NCBI GenBank assembly: GCA_010365215.1
Contig: JAAFGT010000043.1
Span: 1 to 34,503, forward strand
Origin: Acidipila sp.
Lineage (GTDB): Bacteria; Acidobacteriota; Terriglobia; Acidiferrales; UBA7541
Direction: 5' to 3'
Length of the DNA stretch: 34,503 nucleotides
Shown: piece by piece, positions 8,125 through 15,971 of the stretch
Layout of the letters: each line of letters opens with the position of its first letter
Numbering within the stretch: position 1 is the first letter of the stretch
Program-made: the position numbers and the translations under genes
Notes under the pieces: model-generated
Told to the model about the DNA's origin: nothing
Database searches by the model: none
The model's input: only the letters and a program-made list of their open reading frames with translations

Positions 8125-8610
8125 ATGGAAGTGGAAATGAAAATCCGGGGGCTGATGATGGACCCGGTCACCAACATGCCCATCGTGGTCCTCAAAGATA
8201 CCCAGGGCACCGCGATTTTGCCCATCTGGGTGGGCATCTACGAAGCCAACGCTATCGCCCTGGAAATCGAAAAGGTGCAGACCCCGCGGCCCATGACCCA
8301 CGATCTGCTCAAAAATCTTCTGCTGGGCCTGGAGGTCAGTGTGCAGAAAGTCGTGGTCAGCGAGCTCAAAGACGATACTTTTTATGCGCTCATCTGGATG
8401 GAAAGGGAAGGGCGCCTGCTCTCCATGGATTCGCGCCCCAGCGACGCGCTGGCCCTGGCCCTGCGTCTCGATTGTCCCATCTTCGTCGATGACGAAGTGC
8501 TGAAGAATTCCAAAGTGGCCACCGCCGTCTCCGAAAAAACCACCAACGAAGAGCTGCGCAAATGGCTGGAAGGCTTGAACGACGAAGATCTCGGCCGCTA
8601 CAAGATGTGA
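8125..8610 (+). CDS. Bifunctional nuclease family protein (DUF151)
   Basis: 161 residues from the ATG at 8125, chosen because AAGGAGG lies five bases upstream. An in-frame ATG 30 bp earlier lacks this signal. The whole protein matches the DUF151/BFN pattern: PVTNMPIVVLKDTQGTAILPIWVGIYEANAIAL near the N-terminus, RPMTHDLLKNLLLGL in the middle, and DSRPSDALALALRLDCPIFVDDEVL near residue 105-135. BFN-type proteins are linked to nuclease activity in plants and are widespread in bacteria, often near miaB or tRNA-modification genes; their bacterial role is poorly defined. It follows miaB by 73 bp on the same strand and may be co-transcribed. Confidence 0.9.
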   Translation: MEVEMKIRGLMMDPVTNMPIVVLKDTQGTAILPIWVGIYEANAIALEIEKVQTPRPMTHDLLKNLLLGLEVSVQKVVVSELKDDTFYALIWMEREGRLLSMDSRPSDALALALRLDCPIFVDDEVLKNSKVATAVSEKTTNEELRKWLEGLNDEDLGRYKM

Positions 8611-8776
8611 CCCTCCGTGCCCGAACCTGTGCTTGTACGTTTTCGAACAGACAACGTTTGTGCAAACCGGATACTGTCCTGGCGCGCGCACTCCTGCGCG
8701 AACACTATCTGCCGATAAGAGTTGGGAATGTCGAAATTTTGAATGTCTAAAGGATTTCGAAAGGGGAGGAAAGCCA

Positions 8777-9280
8777 ATGCCTGGAACTTATTCCACCAAA
8801 ACAGCAAGTTTGATTTTTCTGTTGTGGGTTGCATTTGCCGGCGCGGCAATTCCTGTGGCCGCGCAGAACTACCCGGCCAACGATCCCCGCGGCAGCTACT
8901 ACCGCCAGGCATACGACCAGGGTTTTCGCGCGGGCCAGGCCGATTACCAGGCGCGACGTGCTTACAACTACAACGGTGCCCTGGTTAGCTCAGGCGGGAT
9001 CTCCGCCGTTAGCAGCGATTATCGCAATGCGTTCCGGCAAGGCTATCAGGACGGCTACGCGGCCAGGGGCGGTAACCGCCAGAGCGATTGGTATTACAAG
9101 AATCATCAGCACAACACCGATTGCACAGAGCGCAATGATGACCATCGCGACCGCAATAATACCAACTGGGACTGCCAGCAGCGCCACGATAACGGCAAGC
9201 ACAAGGGCTGGTACAAAAAGCACCGCCCCAAAGACGACAACGAGAATGATGATCGCAAAAAACACAAGGACAAGGACTGA
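8777..9280 (+). CDS. Secreted small protein with His/Asp/Lys-rich tail
   Basis: 167 residues from the ATG at 8777, supported by GGGGAGGA upstream; the in-frame ATG at 8633 is less likely. A clean signal peptide ends at AIPVAA-QN (about residue 29). The mature N-terminal half has two similar helical blocks, YYRQAYDQGFRAGQADYQ and YRNAFRQGYQDGYAARGG, a motif repeat (x-R-x-A/Q-x-x-G-x-x-D/A-G). The last 60 residues are very polar (HNTDCTERNDDHRDRNNTN, KDDNENDDRKKHKDKD). The family is not recognised. A periplasmic or surface protein that binds metal or nucleic acid is only a guess from the composition. The upstream gap holds a GTTTGTGCAAAC near-palindrome (8656-8667). Confidence 0.75.
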   Translation: MPGTYSTKTASLIFLLWVAFAGAAIPVAAQNYPANDPRGSYYRQAYDQGFRAGQADYQARRAYNYNGALVSSGGISAVSSDYRNAFRQGYQDGYAARGGNRQSDWYYKNHQHNTDCTERNDDHRDRNNTNWDCQQRHDNGKHKGWYKKHRPKDDNENDDRKKHKDKD

Positions 9281-9322
9281 CGGCGCGTAGCGCCAGTCTG
9301 CGGCCAGCTTCGCGCATTCGGC

Positions 9323-9676
9323 ATGATTCCTTCTCCAATCAAGCCCATCATTTCCGTTGACGCTCTCAATCAGCTCGACATCCGCGTAGGCACGATCGAA
9401 GCGGTCAAGGATATACCCGGCGCGGACAAACTGGTGCAGATGCGCGTCAACTTCGGCGACCACGTGCGCACCATCGTCGCTGGAATGAAGCAGGAGCGCG
9501 AGAATCCACAGGAGGTCGTCGGCCGCCAGGCGCTCTTCGTAGTGAATCTGGAGCCGCGCAAAATGCGCGGCGTGCTCTCCGAAGGAATGCTCTTCAATAT
9601 CGGCTTCGCCGACGGCGTCAAGCCGGTACTCGCCGTCCCCGAAGCCCCGGTGCCGGACGGCACGCGCGCCGGATAG
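9323..9676 (+). CDS. Stand-alone tRNA-binding (EMAP/CsaA-type OB) domain protein
   Basis: 117 residues forming one OB-fold tRNA-binding domain, as in the C-terminus of methionyl-tRNA synthetase, CsaA and Arc1p/EMAP II. The typical sequence runs ALNQLDIRVGTIEAVKDIPGADKLVQMRVNFGDHVRTIVAGM, then VVNLEPRKMRGVLSEGMLF, with the conserved LDIRVG start and PRKMRG strand. It likely binds tRNA non-specifically or acts as a chaperone-like factor, as proposed for CsaA. The GADKL loop is closer to the MetG appendage than to CsaA. No strong Shine-Dalgarno is visible before the ATG; the gene lies 42 bp after the preceding gene, possibly in the same transcript. Confidence 0.88.
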   Translation: MIPSPIKPIISVDALNQLDIRVGTIEAVKDIPGADKLVQMRVNFGDHVRTIVAGMKQERENPQEVVGRQALFVVNLEPRKMRGVLSEGMLFNIGFADGVKPVLAVPEAPVPDGTRAG

Positions 9677-9700
9677 CAGGATGCAACAACGGTTTCTTAC

Positions 9701-9805
9701 GCGCCAAGCCTCGGGTAGTCCAGCAAGCCTCGCGAAGCCCAGCGCCAAGACCCGGGAAGTCCCACGCCAAGTCCCGCGAATCTCAGCGCCTCGCCCGGTA
9801 GTCTT
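9701..9805. repeat. Degenerate ~21-bp tandem repeat, five copies
   Basis: Five imperfect units follow each other at 9701-9722, 9723-9741, 9742-9764, 9765-9785 and 9786-9805. The common pattern is GCGCCAAG-C/T-CYCGSGWAGTCYCA; unit 2 has lost three bases. The array fills most of the gap between the tRNA-binding-domain gene and the next membrane protein. The copies are diverged, so the array is old. No open frame with coding character crosses it. Confidence 0.7.
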
Positions 9806-9929
9806 TCTCGTGGTATACCCTTAACTTCCCTGCATCCAATCCCGCGCACTTCAGTGGGCCGCGCGCGATTAGCGGTGGTTCTAGGTACGCTGACCTTCCC
9901 CTTCGGGGCGGAGATTCAGGAGGCCTTCC

Positions 9930-10349
9930 GTGAAAGCGCCGATTTTTTACCGCATCTCTACTGTTCTTCTGCTGCTTTTTGCCGCCGGCCATACTTATGG
10001 GTTCCGCCAGAATAATCCGCAATGGGGGGCAGACGCAGTTATCGGGTTAATGCACTCCATCCACTTTGACGTGCAAGGGTTTAGCCGGACGTATTGGGAC
10101 TTCTTCAGCGCCTTCGGCCTTTTGTTCTCCGTGTTTCTTTTGTTCGCGGCGGTATTAGCGTGGCTGCTGGCGGGACTTCCGGCAGAGACTTTGGCACGCG
10201 TGCGCAGCATTGCCTGGGCGCTGGTCATTTGCTTTGCAGCAGTCACAGCTTTGTCTTGGAGATACGCCTTCACCACCCCCATCGTTTTCTCCACTTTGAT
10301 CACCGTGTGTTTGACTATAGCGGCGTCGCTCTCGGCAAAGACCAGCTGA
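9930..10349 (+). CDS. Four-helix conserved membrane protein
   Basis: 139 residues starting at GTG (9930-9932) with CAGGAGG seven bases upstream. Four hydrophobic segments are visible: STVLLLLFAAGHTYGF (about 9-24), FFSAFGLLFSVFLLFAAVLAWLLAG (about 58-82), SIAWALVICFAAVTAL (about 93-108) and FSTLITVCLTIAASL (about 120-134). Between the first two lies a conserved-looking loop, RQNNPQWGADAVIGLMHSIHFDVQG. The family has no function I can name. It stands between the tandem repeat and the parAB operon on the same strand, without tight coupling to either. Confidence 0.75.
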   Translation: MKAPIFYRISTVLLLLFAAGHTYGFRQNNPQWGADAVIGLMHSIHFDVQGFSRTYWDFFSAFGLLFSVFLLFAAVLAWLLAGLPAETLARVRSIAWALVICFAAVTALSWRYAFTTPIVFSTLITVCLTIAASLSAKTS

Positions 10350-10690
10350 ACTTTGCTTGGGAAGCGCTCGGCAAGCGACACGCCGGTCCTGGGCGCATCG
10401 CCGGCCAGGATCCATGCGGCCGAACCGCCGGGTTTGGCGGCAGCCGGGGGTTTTCCTCAGGCTGCAACTTTTAGCTTGCGCCCGGGGTTCCGGGAGGGGT
10501 AAATTGCTACCTATGGTAGGGTCGGGGAACCAGGCACCCAGATGTAGGGCACGGGTTGCCAGGCTTGTTGTGGCCACACGCCCTGGGTAGCCGCAGATTC
10601 CGCGGGATGCGCGATTTGCGGATTTAGTGCAACCCATGACCAACTGCACGGCGCACTACACGTCTTAGCTAAAAGGGAGCGACGGGAGAT
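10350..10690. other. Non-coding region upstream of parA with palindromes
   Basis: 341 bp with no convincing gene. It contains a short perfect inverted repeat, CTACC-TAT-GGTAG (10507-10519). A following block (about 10511-10562), read on the minus strand, carries GTGCCCTACATCTGGGTGCC and a CCCCGACCC run. Such words resemble dispersed intergenic repeats of acidobacterial genomes, but no second copy is in this window. The parA leader ends with a GGGAG Shine-Dalgarno at 10684-10688. Confidence 0.4.
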
Positions 10691-11491
10691 TTGACCTGGG
10701 TTCTCGCCATCGCGAACCAGAAAGGCGGCGTCGGTAAGACCACGACGGCCATCAATCTCGCTGCTGCGCTTGCTGAACGAAAAAAGCGCACTCTGCTGAT
10801 CGATCTCGACCCGCAGGCCAACTCCACCCTGGCTTTTTTCAAGCTCGACGAAATCCAGACCACCATACACGAAGTTCTTGGCGAGCAGCGCATCAGCCTG
10901 GCCAGCATTCTGCGCCCCACCAAAGACGAATTCCTGAAAGTTGCGCCGGGAAAACTTTCCCTCTCGCGGCTCGAAGTGCAGCTGGCCGGGCAGTTCGACG
11001 CGCCCTTCAAGCTGAAAGACGCATTGACGCCGGTGCTTAAAGAGTTCGACTACATCGTCCTGGATACTCCGCCTGCTCTGGGCATCCTCACCGTCAACGC
11101 GCTGGTGGCTTCCACCCATCTGCTGGTGCCCATTCAGGCCGCCTACTTTGCCATCGAAGGCACCGACGACCTGCTGGAAACCTATTCGCGCATTCGTTCG
11201 CGGCCCAATCCCGACCTGAAAATTCTCGGTGTGCTGATTACCCTGTTCGACAAGCGCACCAACATTTCCCGCGACACTCACGAACAGATTCGCGCGGTAT
11301 TCGGCGGCACGCTGTTCAAAACCAAAATTTCCAAGAATGTGCGCCTCGAGGAGAGTCCCGCCTACAAGGAGACCATCCTGACGTTCGCGCCCAAATCACC
11401 GGGCGCCATCGAGTATCGAAAACTGGCTTTGGAGGTAATCCAACGTGTCGAAGAGGATCGGTCTGCCCGTCACGCTGAAGATGCGGCATGA
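10691..11491 (+). CDS. parA: ParA/Soj-type partition ATPase
   Basis: 266 residues starting at TTG with GGGAG just upstream. The deviant Walker A is KGGVGKTT (about residues 11-18: IANQKGGVGKTTTAINLA), followed by the A' motif LIDLDPQANST and the Walker B-like block YIVLDTPPALGILTVNAL. Length and motifs match chromosomal ParA/Soj, which uses ATP-dependent DNA binding to move ParB-parS complexes. Its 3' end overlaps parB by 47 bp, a common coupling. Such pairs are usual near bacterial replication origins, but no gidA/gidB, dnaA or parS site is visible here, so origin proximity is unproven. Confidence 0.93.
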   Translation: MTWVLAIANQKGGVGKTTTAINLAAALAERKKRTLLIDLDPQANSTLAFFKLDEIQTTIHEVLGEQRISLASILRPTKDEFLKVAPGKLSLSRLEVQLAGQFDAPFKLKDALTPVLKEFDYIVLDTPPALGILTVNALVASTHLLVPIQAAYFAIEGTDDLLETYSRIRSRPNPDLKILGVLITLFDKRTNISRDTHEQIRAVFGGTLFKTKISKNVRLEESPAYKETILTFAPKSPGAIEYRKLALEVIQRVEEDRSARHAEDAA

Positions 11492-12308
11492 CGCGCACTA
11501 CGTAGAATCGCTTACCAGCTTCAGCGGCGCCGCCGTCGGGCGGATGATTCCCGTCGATAAGATTCAGCCGAACCCGGAGCAGCCGCGCAAGGCTTTGGGC
11601 GACCTGCGCGACCTCACCGAATCGATTCGCGAAAAGGGCGTGCTCGAGCCGTTGCTGGTGCGCTACGTCCCCCGCGAAGACGCCTATCACATCATCAGCG
11701 GCGAGCGCCGCTATCATGCTTCCCGGGCCGCGGGCCTGCGCGAAGTGCCGTGCATTGAAAAAATTGCCGACGACGCGGAAACCCTGGAAATCGCGCTGAT
11801 CGAAAATCTTCAGCGCAAGGACCTCACCGCCTTTGAAGAAGCCGAAGGCCTGGCGCGCCTGGCCGAGCAGTTCGATTACACCCACGACGACATCGCCAGG
11901 AAAATTAGCCGCGCGCGATCGTCGGTCACCGAAACGCTGGCGCTGTGCGTGATCACCGGCGAAGTCCGCCAAAGATGCCTGGAGCACGGCATCATCTCCA
12001 AATCGCTGCTGCTGCAAGTGGCGCGCCAGCCCACCGAGCGCAAGATGCTGGAAATGGTGGAGCGCATCGCCCGCGGCGGCATGAACCGCGACCAGGCCCG
12101 CGCCCAGCGCCGCGACGAAAAATCCGGCGCCCTCCGCCCGCAACCCTTCGTCTACGATTTCCAGCCGGACACGCGCCAGTTCCGCCTGCGCCTGCAATTC
12201 CAGAAAAGCCAGGTCTCGCGCATCGAGGTCATCACCGCGCTCCGCGCCGTCCTCTCCGAGCTCGAAGCCGGCGCCCAGCAAGAAGATTCCGCAACCACCG
12301 CGGCGTAG
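11445..12308 (+). CDS. parB: ParB/RepB/Spo0J-type partition protein
   Basis: 287 residues from a GTG that overlaps the parA end. The N-terminal ParB/Srx domain runs from about 35 to 125 (VDKIQPNPEQPRKALGDLRDLTESIREKGVLEPLLVR, then IISGERRYHASRAAGL and ETLEIALIENLQRKDL). The helix-turn-helix DNA-binding part follows (EQFDYTHDDIARKISRARSSVTETLAL). The C-terminal part is a dimerisation-type domain. The CTP-binding motif reads GERRYHAS, with His in the place where many ParB proteins carry Arg (GERRxRA). It would load on parS sites and be positioned by ParA. No parS match was found in the window. Confidence 0.92.
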   Translation: MSKRIGLPVTLKMRHDAHYVESLTSFSGAAVGRMIPVDKIQPNPEQPRKALGDLRDLTESIREKGVLEPLLVRYVPREDAYHIISGERRYHASRAAGLREVPCIEKIADDAETLEIALIENLQRKDLTAFEEAEGLARLAEQFDYTHDDIARKISRARSSVTETLALCVITGEVRQRCLEHGIISKSLLLQVARQPTERKMLEMVERIARGGMNRDQARAQRRDEKSGALRPQPFVYDFQPDTRQFRLRLQFQKSQVSRIEVITALRAVLSELEAGAQQEDSATTAA

Positions 12309-12394
12309 CTCGCCTCTCCGGGAGCGTTCAATACGCCCATGCGAGTGGCATTCGTTCAACATGCTACCCACGCGCGACCGGGTATACTACCGCC

Positions 12395-12721
12395 GTGTTG
12401 CCGCTGGCTCCTCAACATCTCGCGCTCCTCGAAACGCTGGTCCAGGAAGGATTTGCGATGATGTCCTTCACGCTGTACCCCAATTGTGTTGGCGTCAGGA
12501 AAGGGAATTGCGCGGCGCTCTTGTCACCGCGAGAGGGCGGCGGGATGCGCGTGGTGGGCGCGCCGGGTTTTCTCATCGATGGCCAGTTGAGCGTGCGCGT
12601 GACTCGCCTCGGGCAGGAATTTTATGTGTGGAAAAAGAAAGAATTGCCGGCCACGCCCGGGCGCATGGCCGAGGTGGAAGAGTTTCGCAAAGAATTGCTA
12701 AGCTTGCTGGGCCCAGGCTAG
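12395..12721 (+). CDS. Small conserved-looking protein, unknown function
   Basis: 108 residues if started at GTG 12395, or 87 if started at ATG 12458. The ATG has AGGAAGG seven bases upstream. The GTG has no Shine-Dalgarno but sits six bases after TATACT (12383-12388), the geometry of a leaderless transcript. The residues between the two starts (LPLAPQHLALLETLVQEGF) look protein-like, which favours the longer form. The core is a compact alpha/beta protein: FTLYPNCVGVRKGNCAALLSP, then FLIDGQLSVRVTRLGQEFYVWKKKELPATP and an acidic C-terminal helix. The family is not recognised. It lies after parB and just before another small gene, likely co-transcribed with it. Confidence 0.65.
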   Translation: MLPLAPQHLALLETLVQEGFAMMSFTLYPNCVGVRKGNCAALLSPREGGGMRVVGAPGFLIDGQLSVRVTRLGQEFYVWKKKELPATPGRMAEVEEFRKELLSLLGPG

Positions 12722-12734
12722 ATGCGACGGAACC

Positions 12735-13085
12735 GTGCAGCGGGGGAATGTGCGAATCGAATGTAGTGGTGATGAAATAGTTCTGGCGCTGCTCAGCATC
12801 ATCCAGATTACCAACCCGGCCATGCTCCGCGCCGGTTCCGACGGCTTTGCCGTGGATCTGACTTCACTCGAAAAAAAACCTCAACTCTCCCCCGACGAGC
12901 TGCTGCTGGTGCGGCTGCACGAAGATTTCGCCGCCGGCGGCGACGCCGGCCCCTACCCCATCGAGCTGAGCCCTGCCGAAGCCACGCGGTTGTGCACTGC
13001 GCTGGAAATTCTGGCGCGCGCGAGGCAGTGGCCGGCGGATATGGAGCGCCTCAATGACAACCTGCGTTCGCGCTTGCAAAACTGA
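12735..13085 (+). CDS. Small hypothetical protein, unknown function
   Basis: 116 residues from GTG 12735; a second in-frame GTG at 12750 follows a GGGGG run and is equally possible. It appears globular, mostly helical, with hydrophobic periodicity (LALLSIIQITNPAML, SPDELLLVRLHEDFAAGG, SPAEATRLCTALEILARARQW). No signal peptide, membrane segment or known motif is visible. It begins 13 bp after the preceding gene and ends 24 bp before the DUF1761 gene, so the three are probably one transcript. Confidence 0.6.
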   Translation: MQRGNVRIECSGDEIVLALLSIIQITNPAMLRAGSDGFAVDLTSLEKKPQLSPDELLLVRLHEDFAAGGDAGPYPIELSPAEATRLCTALEILARARQWPADMERLNDNLRSRLQN

Positions 13086-13109
13086 AGATCGCCGCGAGGA
13101 GGTAAGAAG

Positions 13110-13520
13110 ATGCGCGTAAATTATGCAGCGGTGGCCGTGGCCGCCCTCATGCAGTTTGCGCTGGGAGCGCTCTGGTACTCTCCCCTGTTGTTCGCGAACC
13201 GCTGGGTGCAATTGATCGGCAAAAATGTAGAAGAGATGAAGCGCGCCCCAAATCCAGTGATTTACCTGGCCGCTCTGGCCTGTAGTGTGGTTATGGCCTA
13301 CGTGCTGGCGCTGGTCTGCGTCAGCCGCGGCGCTAAAAGCGCCGGCGATGGTGCAGCCAACGGCGCGCTGCTCGGCATTGGCCTGGTGGCCACGGCCATG
13401 CTCACCGGCTACCTGTTCGAGCAGCGCCCCGGTGAGCTCTACTTGATCAACGCCGGCTACTTTGTAGTTTCTCTAATCCTGATGGGCGCTCTGCTGGGCG
13501 CCTGGAGAAAACCGGCCTAG
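13110..13520 (+). CDS. DUF1761-family membrane protein
   Basis: 136 residues with four transmembrane segments and the family layout: VAAVALMQFALGALWYSPLLFANRW-type first helix with the conserved WYSPLLF, a short loop with a Lys/Glu cluster, two central helices (VIYLAALACSVVMAYVLALVCV and NGALLGIGLVATAMLTGYLFEQRP), and a last helix (YFVVSLILMGALLGAW). GAGGAGG lies before the ATG with good spacing. DUF1761 proteins are small inner-membrane proteins with no established function. It closes the parAB-proximal group of small genes and converges with the M28 peptidase gene. Confidence 0.85.
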   Translation: MRVNYAAVAVAALMQFALGALWYSPLLFANRWVQLIGKNVEEMKRAPNPVIYLAALACSVVMAYVLALVCVSRGAKSAGDGAANGALLGIGLVATAMLTGYLFEQRPGELYLINAGYFVVSLILMGALLGAWRKPA

Positions 13521-13534
13521 CCGCGCCGCGCAAC

Positions 13535-15865
13535 TTACTGCCCGGCGGCTTTGGCCGGTGCGGCGGCGCTCCAGCCTTCCACCTGCGCCGCAGCCGAGTC
13601 GATGAGCGCAGCCTCACCTTCCAGAATCTTGGCCACGTGCGCGATCTGTTCGTCGGCTTCCGTCCAGCGCTTCTGTTCGATGGCCTCGCGCACTCCGGCC
13701 ACCGTCTTCGGCGCGTAACCTGTGTACACCCCGGGAGCATAGAGCACGTGCTTGTACCAGGGACGCCGCGGCAGCCCGGCGGGATCGAGCAGCTTGCGCT
13801 CGCTTTCCACCAGCTTTTGATTGAGCGCCGCGAAATCGGCCGTGGCCCAGGCGCCGCTGCCGCGCGCGTGGCTCATGGCCCTCTGATACCGCGCGGCGGC
13901 GCGAGTGAGCGCCTCGTCGGCGTTTTCCAGCGGCGCGAAGTTGAGGTGCGGTGCAACGTCTTCTTTCAGCGGCGCCACGGTGGGCTTCTTGGGATCGAAA
14001 GCCGCGCGGAAAGCGCCTTCCTCGAGCTGCCGGTTGCGCTCGGCGGTTTCCTCCTGCCTGCTCTTGAGCAGCGCCTTGAGCTCATCGATGTACTTGTGCA
14101 CGGTATCGGCCAGGCCGGTGAATTCGAAAGGCAGCGCATCGCCATCGGCCAGCCGCATCACCGCGGTGCCCACCGTCTGCGAGAGCGCGCGCCCGTAAGC
14201 GAAGTCCGTGTCGGAAAAATGGGTGTACCAGTAGAAGCTGTCGTAGATGGAGTGGTAGATGCCGGCCTCGTCCTCGCCGCTGTAGCCCAGGTCCAGCGAG
14301 GCGATGCCCAGATGATCGATGAACGCGGTGTAGTCGCTGCCCGAGCCCAGCGCGCCGAGCCGCAAGTCAGCGCGGCTGCGCAGTTCCTTGCGCCGTTCCT
14401 CCGCGCCCCGCTCATCTCCGCGCCGCTCACCGCTGCTGAAGGCAATGCCCGCCAGGCGGTTGCGCTCGAACACGCTGAGCTTGCTCTCCGGGTCCTCGAT
14501 ATCGCGCAGCACGCCGTTCGTGAAATGTTCCAGGCTGTGCGAGCCCGCCATGTTGAAGTACCCGCGGCCGTTGCCATCGGTATTGATGTAGACGGCGGCG
14601 TGCCCGCGCAGTTCGGCGGCGTGCGTCTCCGCCCAGGCCGTGGAGCCCAGCAGCATGGGCTCTTCTCCGTCCCATGCGCAATAAATGATCGTGCGCTTCG
14701 GCTTCCATCCCTGCTTCACCAGCTCGCCCAGCGCGCGGGCTTCTTCGAGCAGCGCCACTTGACCGGAGATGGGATCCTCCGCGCCGTTCACCCAGGCGTC
14801 GTGATGATTGCCGCGAATAATCCAACTGTCCGCATCGCCCGCGCCGGGAATTTTGGCGATCACGTCATGAACCTGCTTGATGTCCCAGTTGGATTCAATG
14901 GCCAGGTGTACTTTCGCCGGGCCGGGGCCCACGTGATAGGCCATGGCCAGCCCTCCGCGCCACGATTCCGGCACCATCGGCCCGCCAATGGCCTCCAGCA
15001 GCGGCTGCGCGTCGCCGTACGAGATGGGCAGCACGGGAATTTTGGTAATGGTAGGCGCGTCCTTGACGGCCAGCCGCGCGATACTCTTGTCTTCGCGGTC
15101 CCGTGTGGTCGGATCGCCGGGCCAAAACGACGCGAAATCAATCACGCTGCCGCGCTGCACGCCGTCTTTGTTGCGCAGGCCTCCCTTGGGAAACACGTCG
15201 CCGGAAGCGTAGCCGTCATCTCGCGGGTCGGAGTAGATCAGGCAGCCCACCGCGCCATGCTCCGCGGCAACCTTTGGCTTGATCCCGCGCCAGGAATTGC
15301 CGTAACGCGCGATGACGATGGCGCCTTTCACCGAGATGCCCAGGCGCTCGAGCTGCTCATAATCCGCGGGCAGGCCATAGTTGACGTACACCAGCGGCCC
15401 GGTGACGTCGCCGTCAACGGAATAGGCGTTGTAGGTGGGCAGTTGCTCGCTCTGCTGGCCGGAGGTGGGATCGGCGGCTTCGGGCGGCTCCTGCAATTTC
15501 GCAGTGAACCGCGTGGGCGCAATCAACTCCAGCACGCGCCGCTTGGGCGTGGGGAACAGCACGTCGAAGCTCTCGATGTGCGCGTCCCATCCCCACTCCT
15601 TGAATCGCGCCAGGATCCACTCCGCGTTTTCCTTGTCGTAGGCCGAGCCCACATGATGCGGCCGGGCACTGAGCCGCTGCATGTAGTCGCGCTGGTTCTG
15701 CGCGCTGGGAAGCGCGCGGAACTTGCCCTCCCATTCGCGCTCGGCGTGCGATCCGGCAGGGGAGTAGCCCTCCAGCGGAGTATCCTCGCCGGCCACGACC
15801 GGATGGAAAAACGCGGCGAGAGCAAGCACCGCCGTGGCAAAACGAAAATCAAGATGCGGCCGCAT
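13535..15865 (-). CDS. Exported M28-family zinc metallopeptidase (glutamate carboxypeptidase II-like)
   Basis: 776 residues from the ATG at 15863-15865, chosen because AGGAGGC precedes it and the signal peptide (FATAVLALAAFFHPVVA) then lies at the N-terminus. A protease-associated domain follows (about 150-290: GAIVIARYGNSWRGIKPKVAAEHGAVGCLIYSDPRDDGYA). The M28 catalytic core has HHDAW near residue 353 (metal ligand His and catalytic Asp region) and DGEEP near 398 (catalytic Glu and metal ligand), with YINTDGNG after it. The C-terminal 150 residues match the transferrin-receptor-like dimerisation domain. The order and length fit the NAALADase/GCPII group. It probably trims acidic or other peptides outside the cytoplasm. 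It diverges from the ypdA-like gene. Confidence 0.93.
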   Translation of the reverse strand: MRPHLDFRFATAVLALAAFFHPVVAGEDTPLEGYSPAGSHAEREWEGKFRALPSAQNQRDYMQRLSARPHHVGSAYDKENAEWILARFKEWGWDAHIESFDVLFPTPKRRVLELIAPTRFTAKLQEPPEAADPTSGQQSEQLPTYNAYSVDGDVTGPLVYVNYGLPADYEQLERLGISVKGAIVIARYGNSWRGIKPKVAAEHGAVGCLIYSDPRDDGYASGDVFPKGGLRNKDGVQRGSVIDFASFWPGDPTTRDREDKSIARLAVKDAPTITKIPVLPISYGDAQPLLEAIGGPMVPESWRGGLAMAYHVGPGPAKVHLAIESNWDIKQVHDVIAKIPGAGDADSWIIRGNHHDAWVNGAEDPISGQVALLEEARALGELVKQGWKPKRTIIYCAWDGEEPMLLGSTAWAETHAAELRGHAAVYINTDGNGRGYFNMAGSHSLEHFTNGVLRDIEDPESKLSVFERNRLAGIAFSSGERRGDERGAEERRKELRSRADLRLGALGSGSDYTAFIDHLGIASLDLGYSGEDEAGIYHSIYDSFYWYTHFSDTDFAYGRALSQTVGTAVMRLADGDALPFEFTGLADTVHKYIDELKALLKSRQEETAERNRQLEEGAFRAAFDPKKPTVAPLKEDVAPHLNFAPLENADEALTRAAARYQRAMSHARGSGAWATADFAALNQKLVESERKLLDPAGLPRRPWYKHVLYAPGVYTGYAPKTVAGVREAIEQKRWTEADEQIAHVAKILEGEAALIDSAAAQVEGWSAAAPAKAAGQ

Positions 15866-15971
15866 AAGCCTCCTGGTTTGCTGCTGGTGATTGCGAAGGC
15901 CTAAGGGTATATGTCGCAACCTCACGTTGCAACCAGATGCGTTCCCCGGCATCCTAGAGCGGGAGAAAACT
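15866..15971. promoter_or_regulatory. Divergent promoter region with inverted repeat
   Basis: 106 bp between the divergent peptidase and reductase genes. It holds an inverted repeat GCAAC-CTCAC-GTTGC (15916-15930). On the minus strand TTGCAA and TATACC are separated by about 15 bases and could drive the peptidase gene. A regulator binding the repeat could affect both genes; this is inference. Confidence 0.35.

Noticed and set aside
8641-8667. A LexA-like CGAAC...GTTTG arrangement with the GTTTGTGCAAAC palindrome
   Set aside because: The spacing does not match known LexA boxes and the downstream gene gives no SOS context.
9701-9805. The tandem array considered as a CRISPR
   Set aside because: Units follow each other directly without unique spacers, are imperfect, and no cas gene is nearby.
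13637-15904. A 755-codon open frame on the plus strand opposite the M28 peptidase
   Set aside because: It mirrors the peptidase frame in high-GC DNA, has no Shine-Dalgarno or domain, and is rich in Arg/His/Gly as expected for an antisense shadow.
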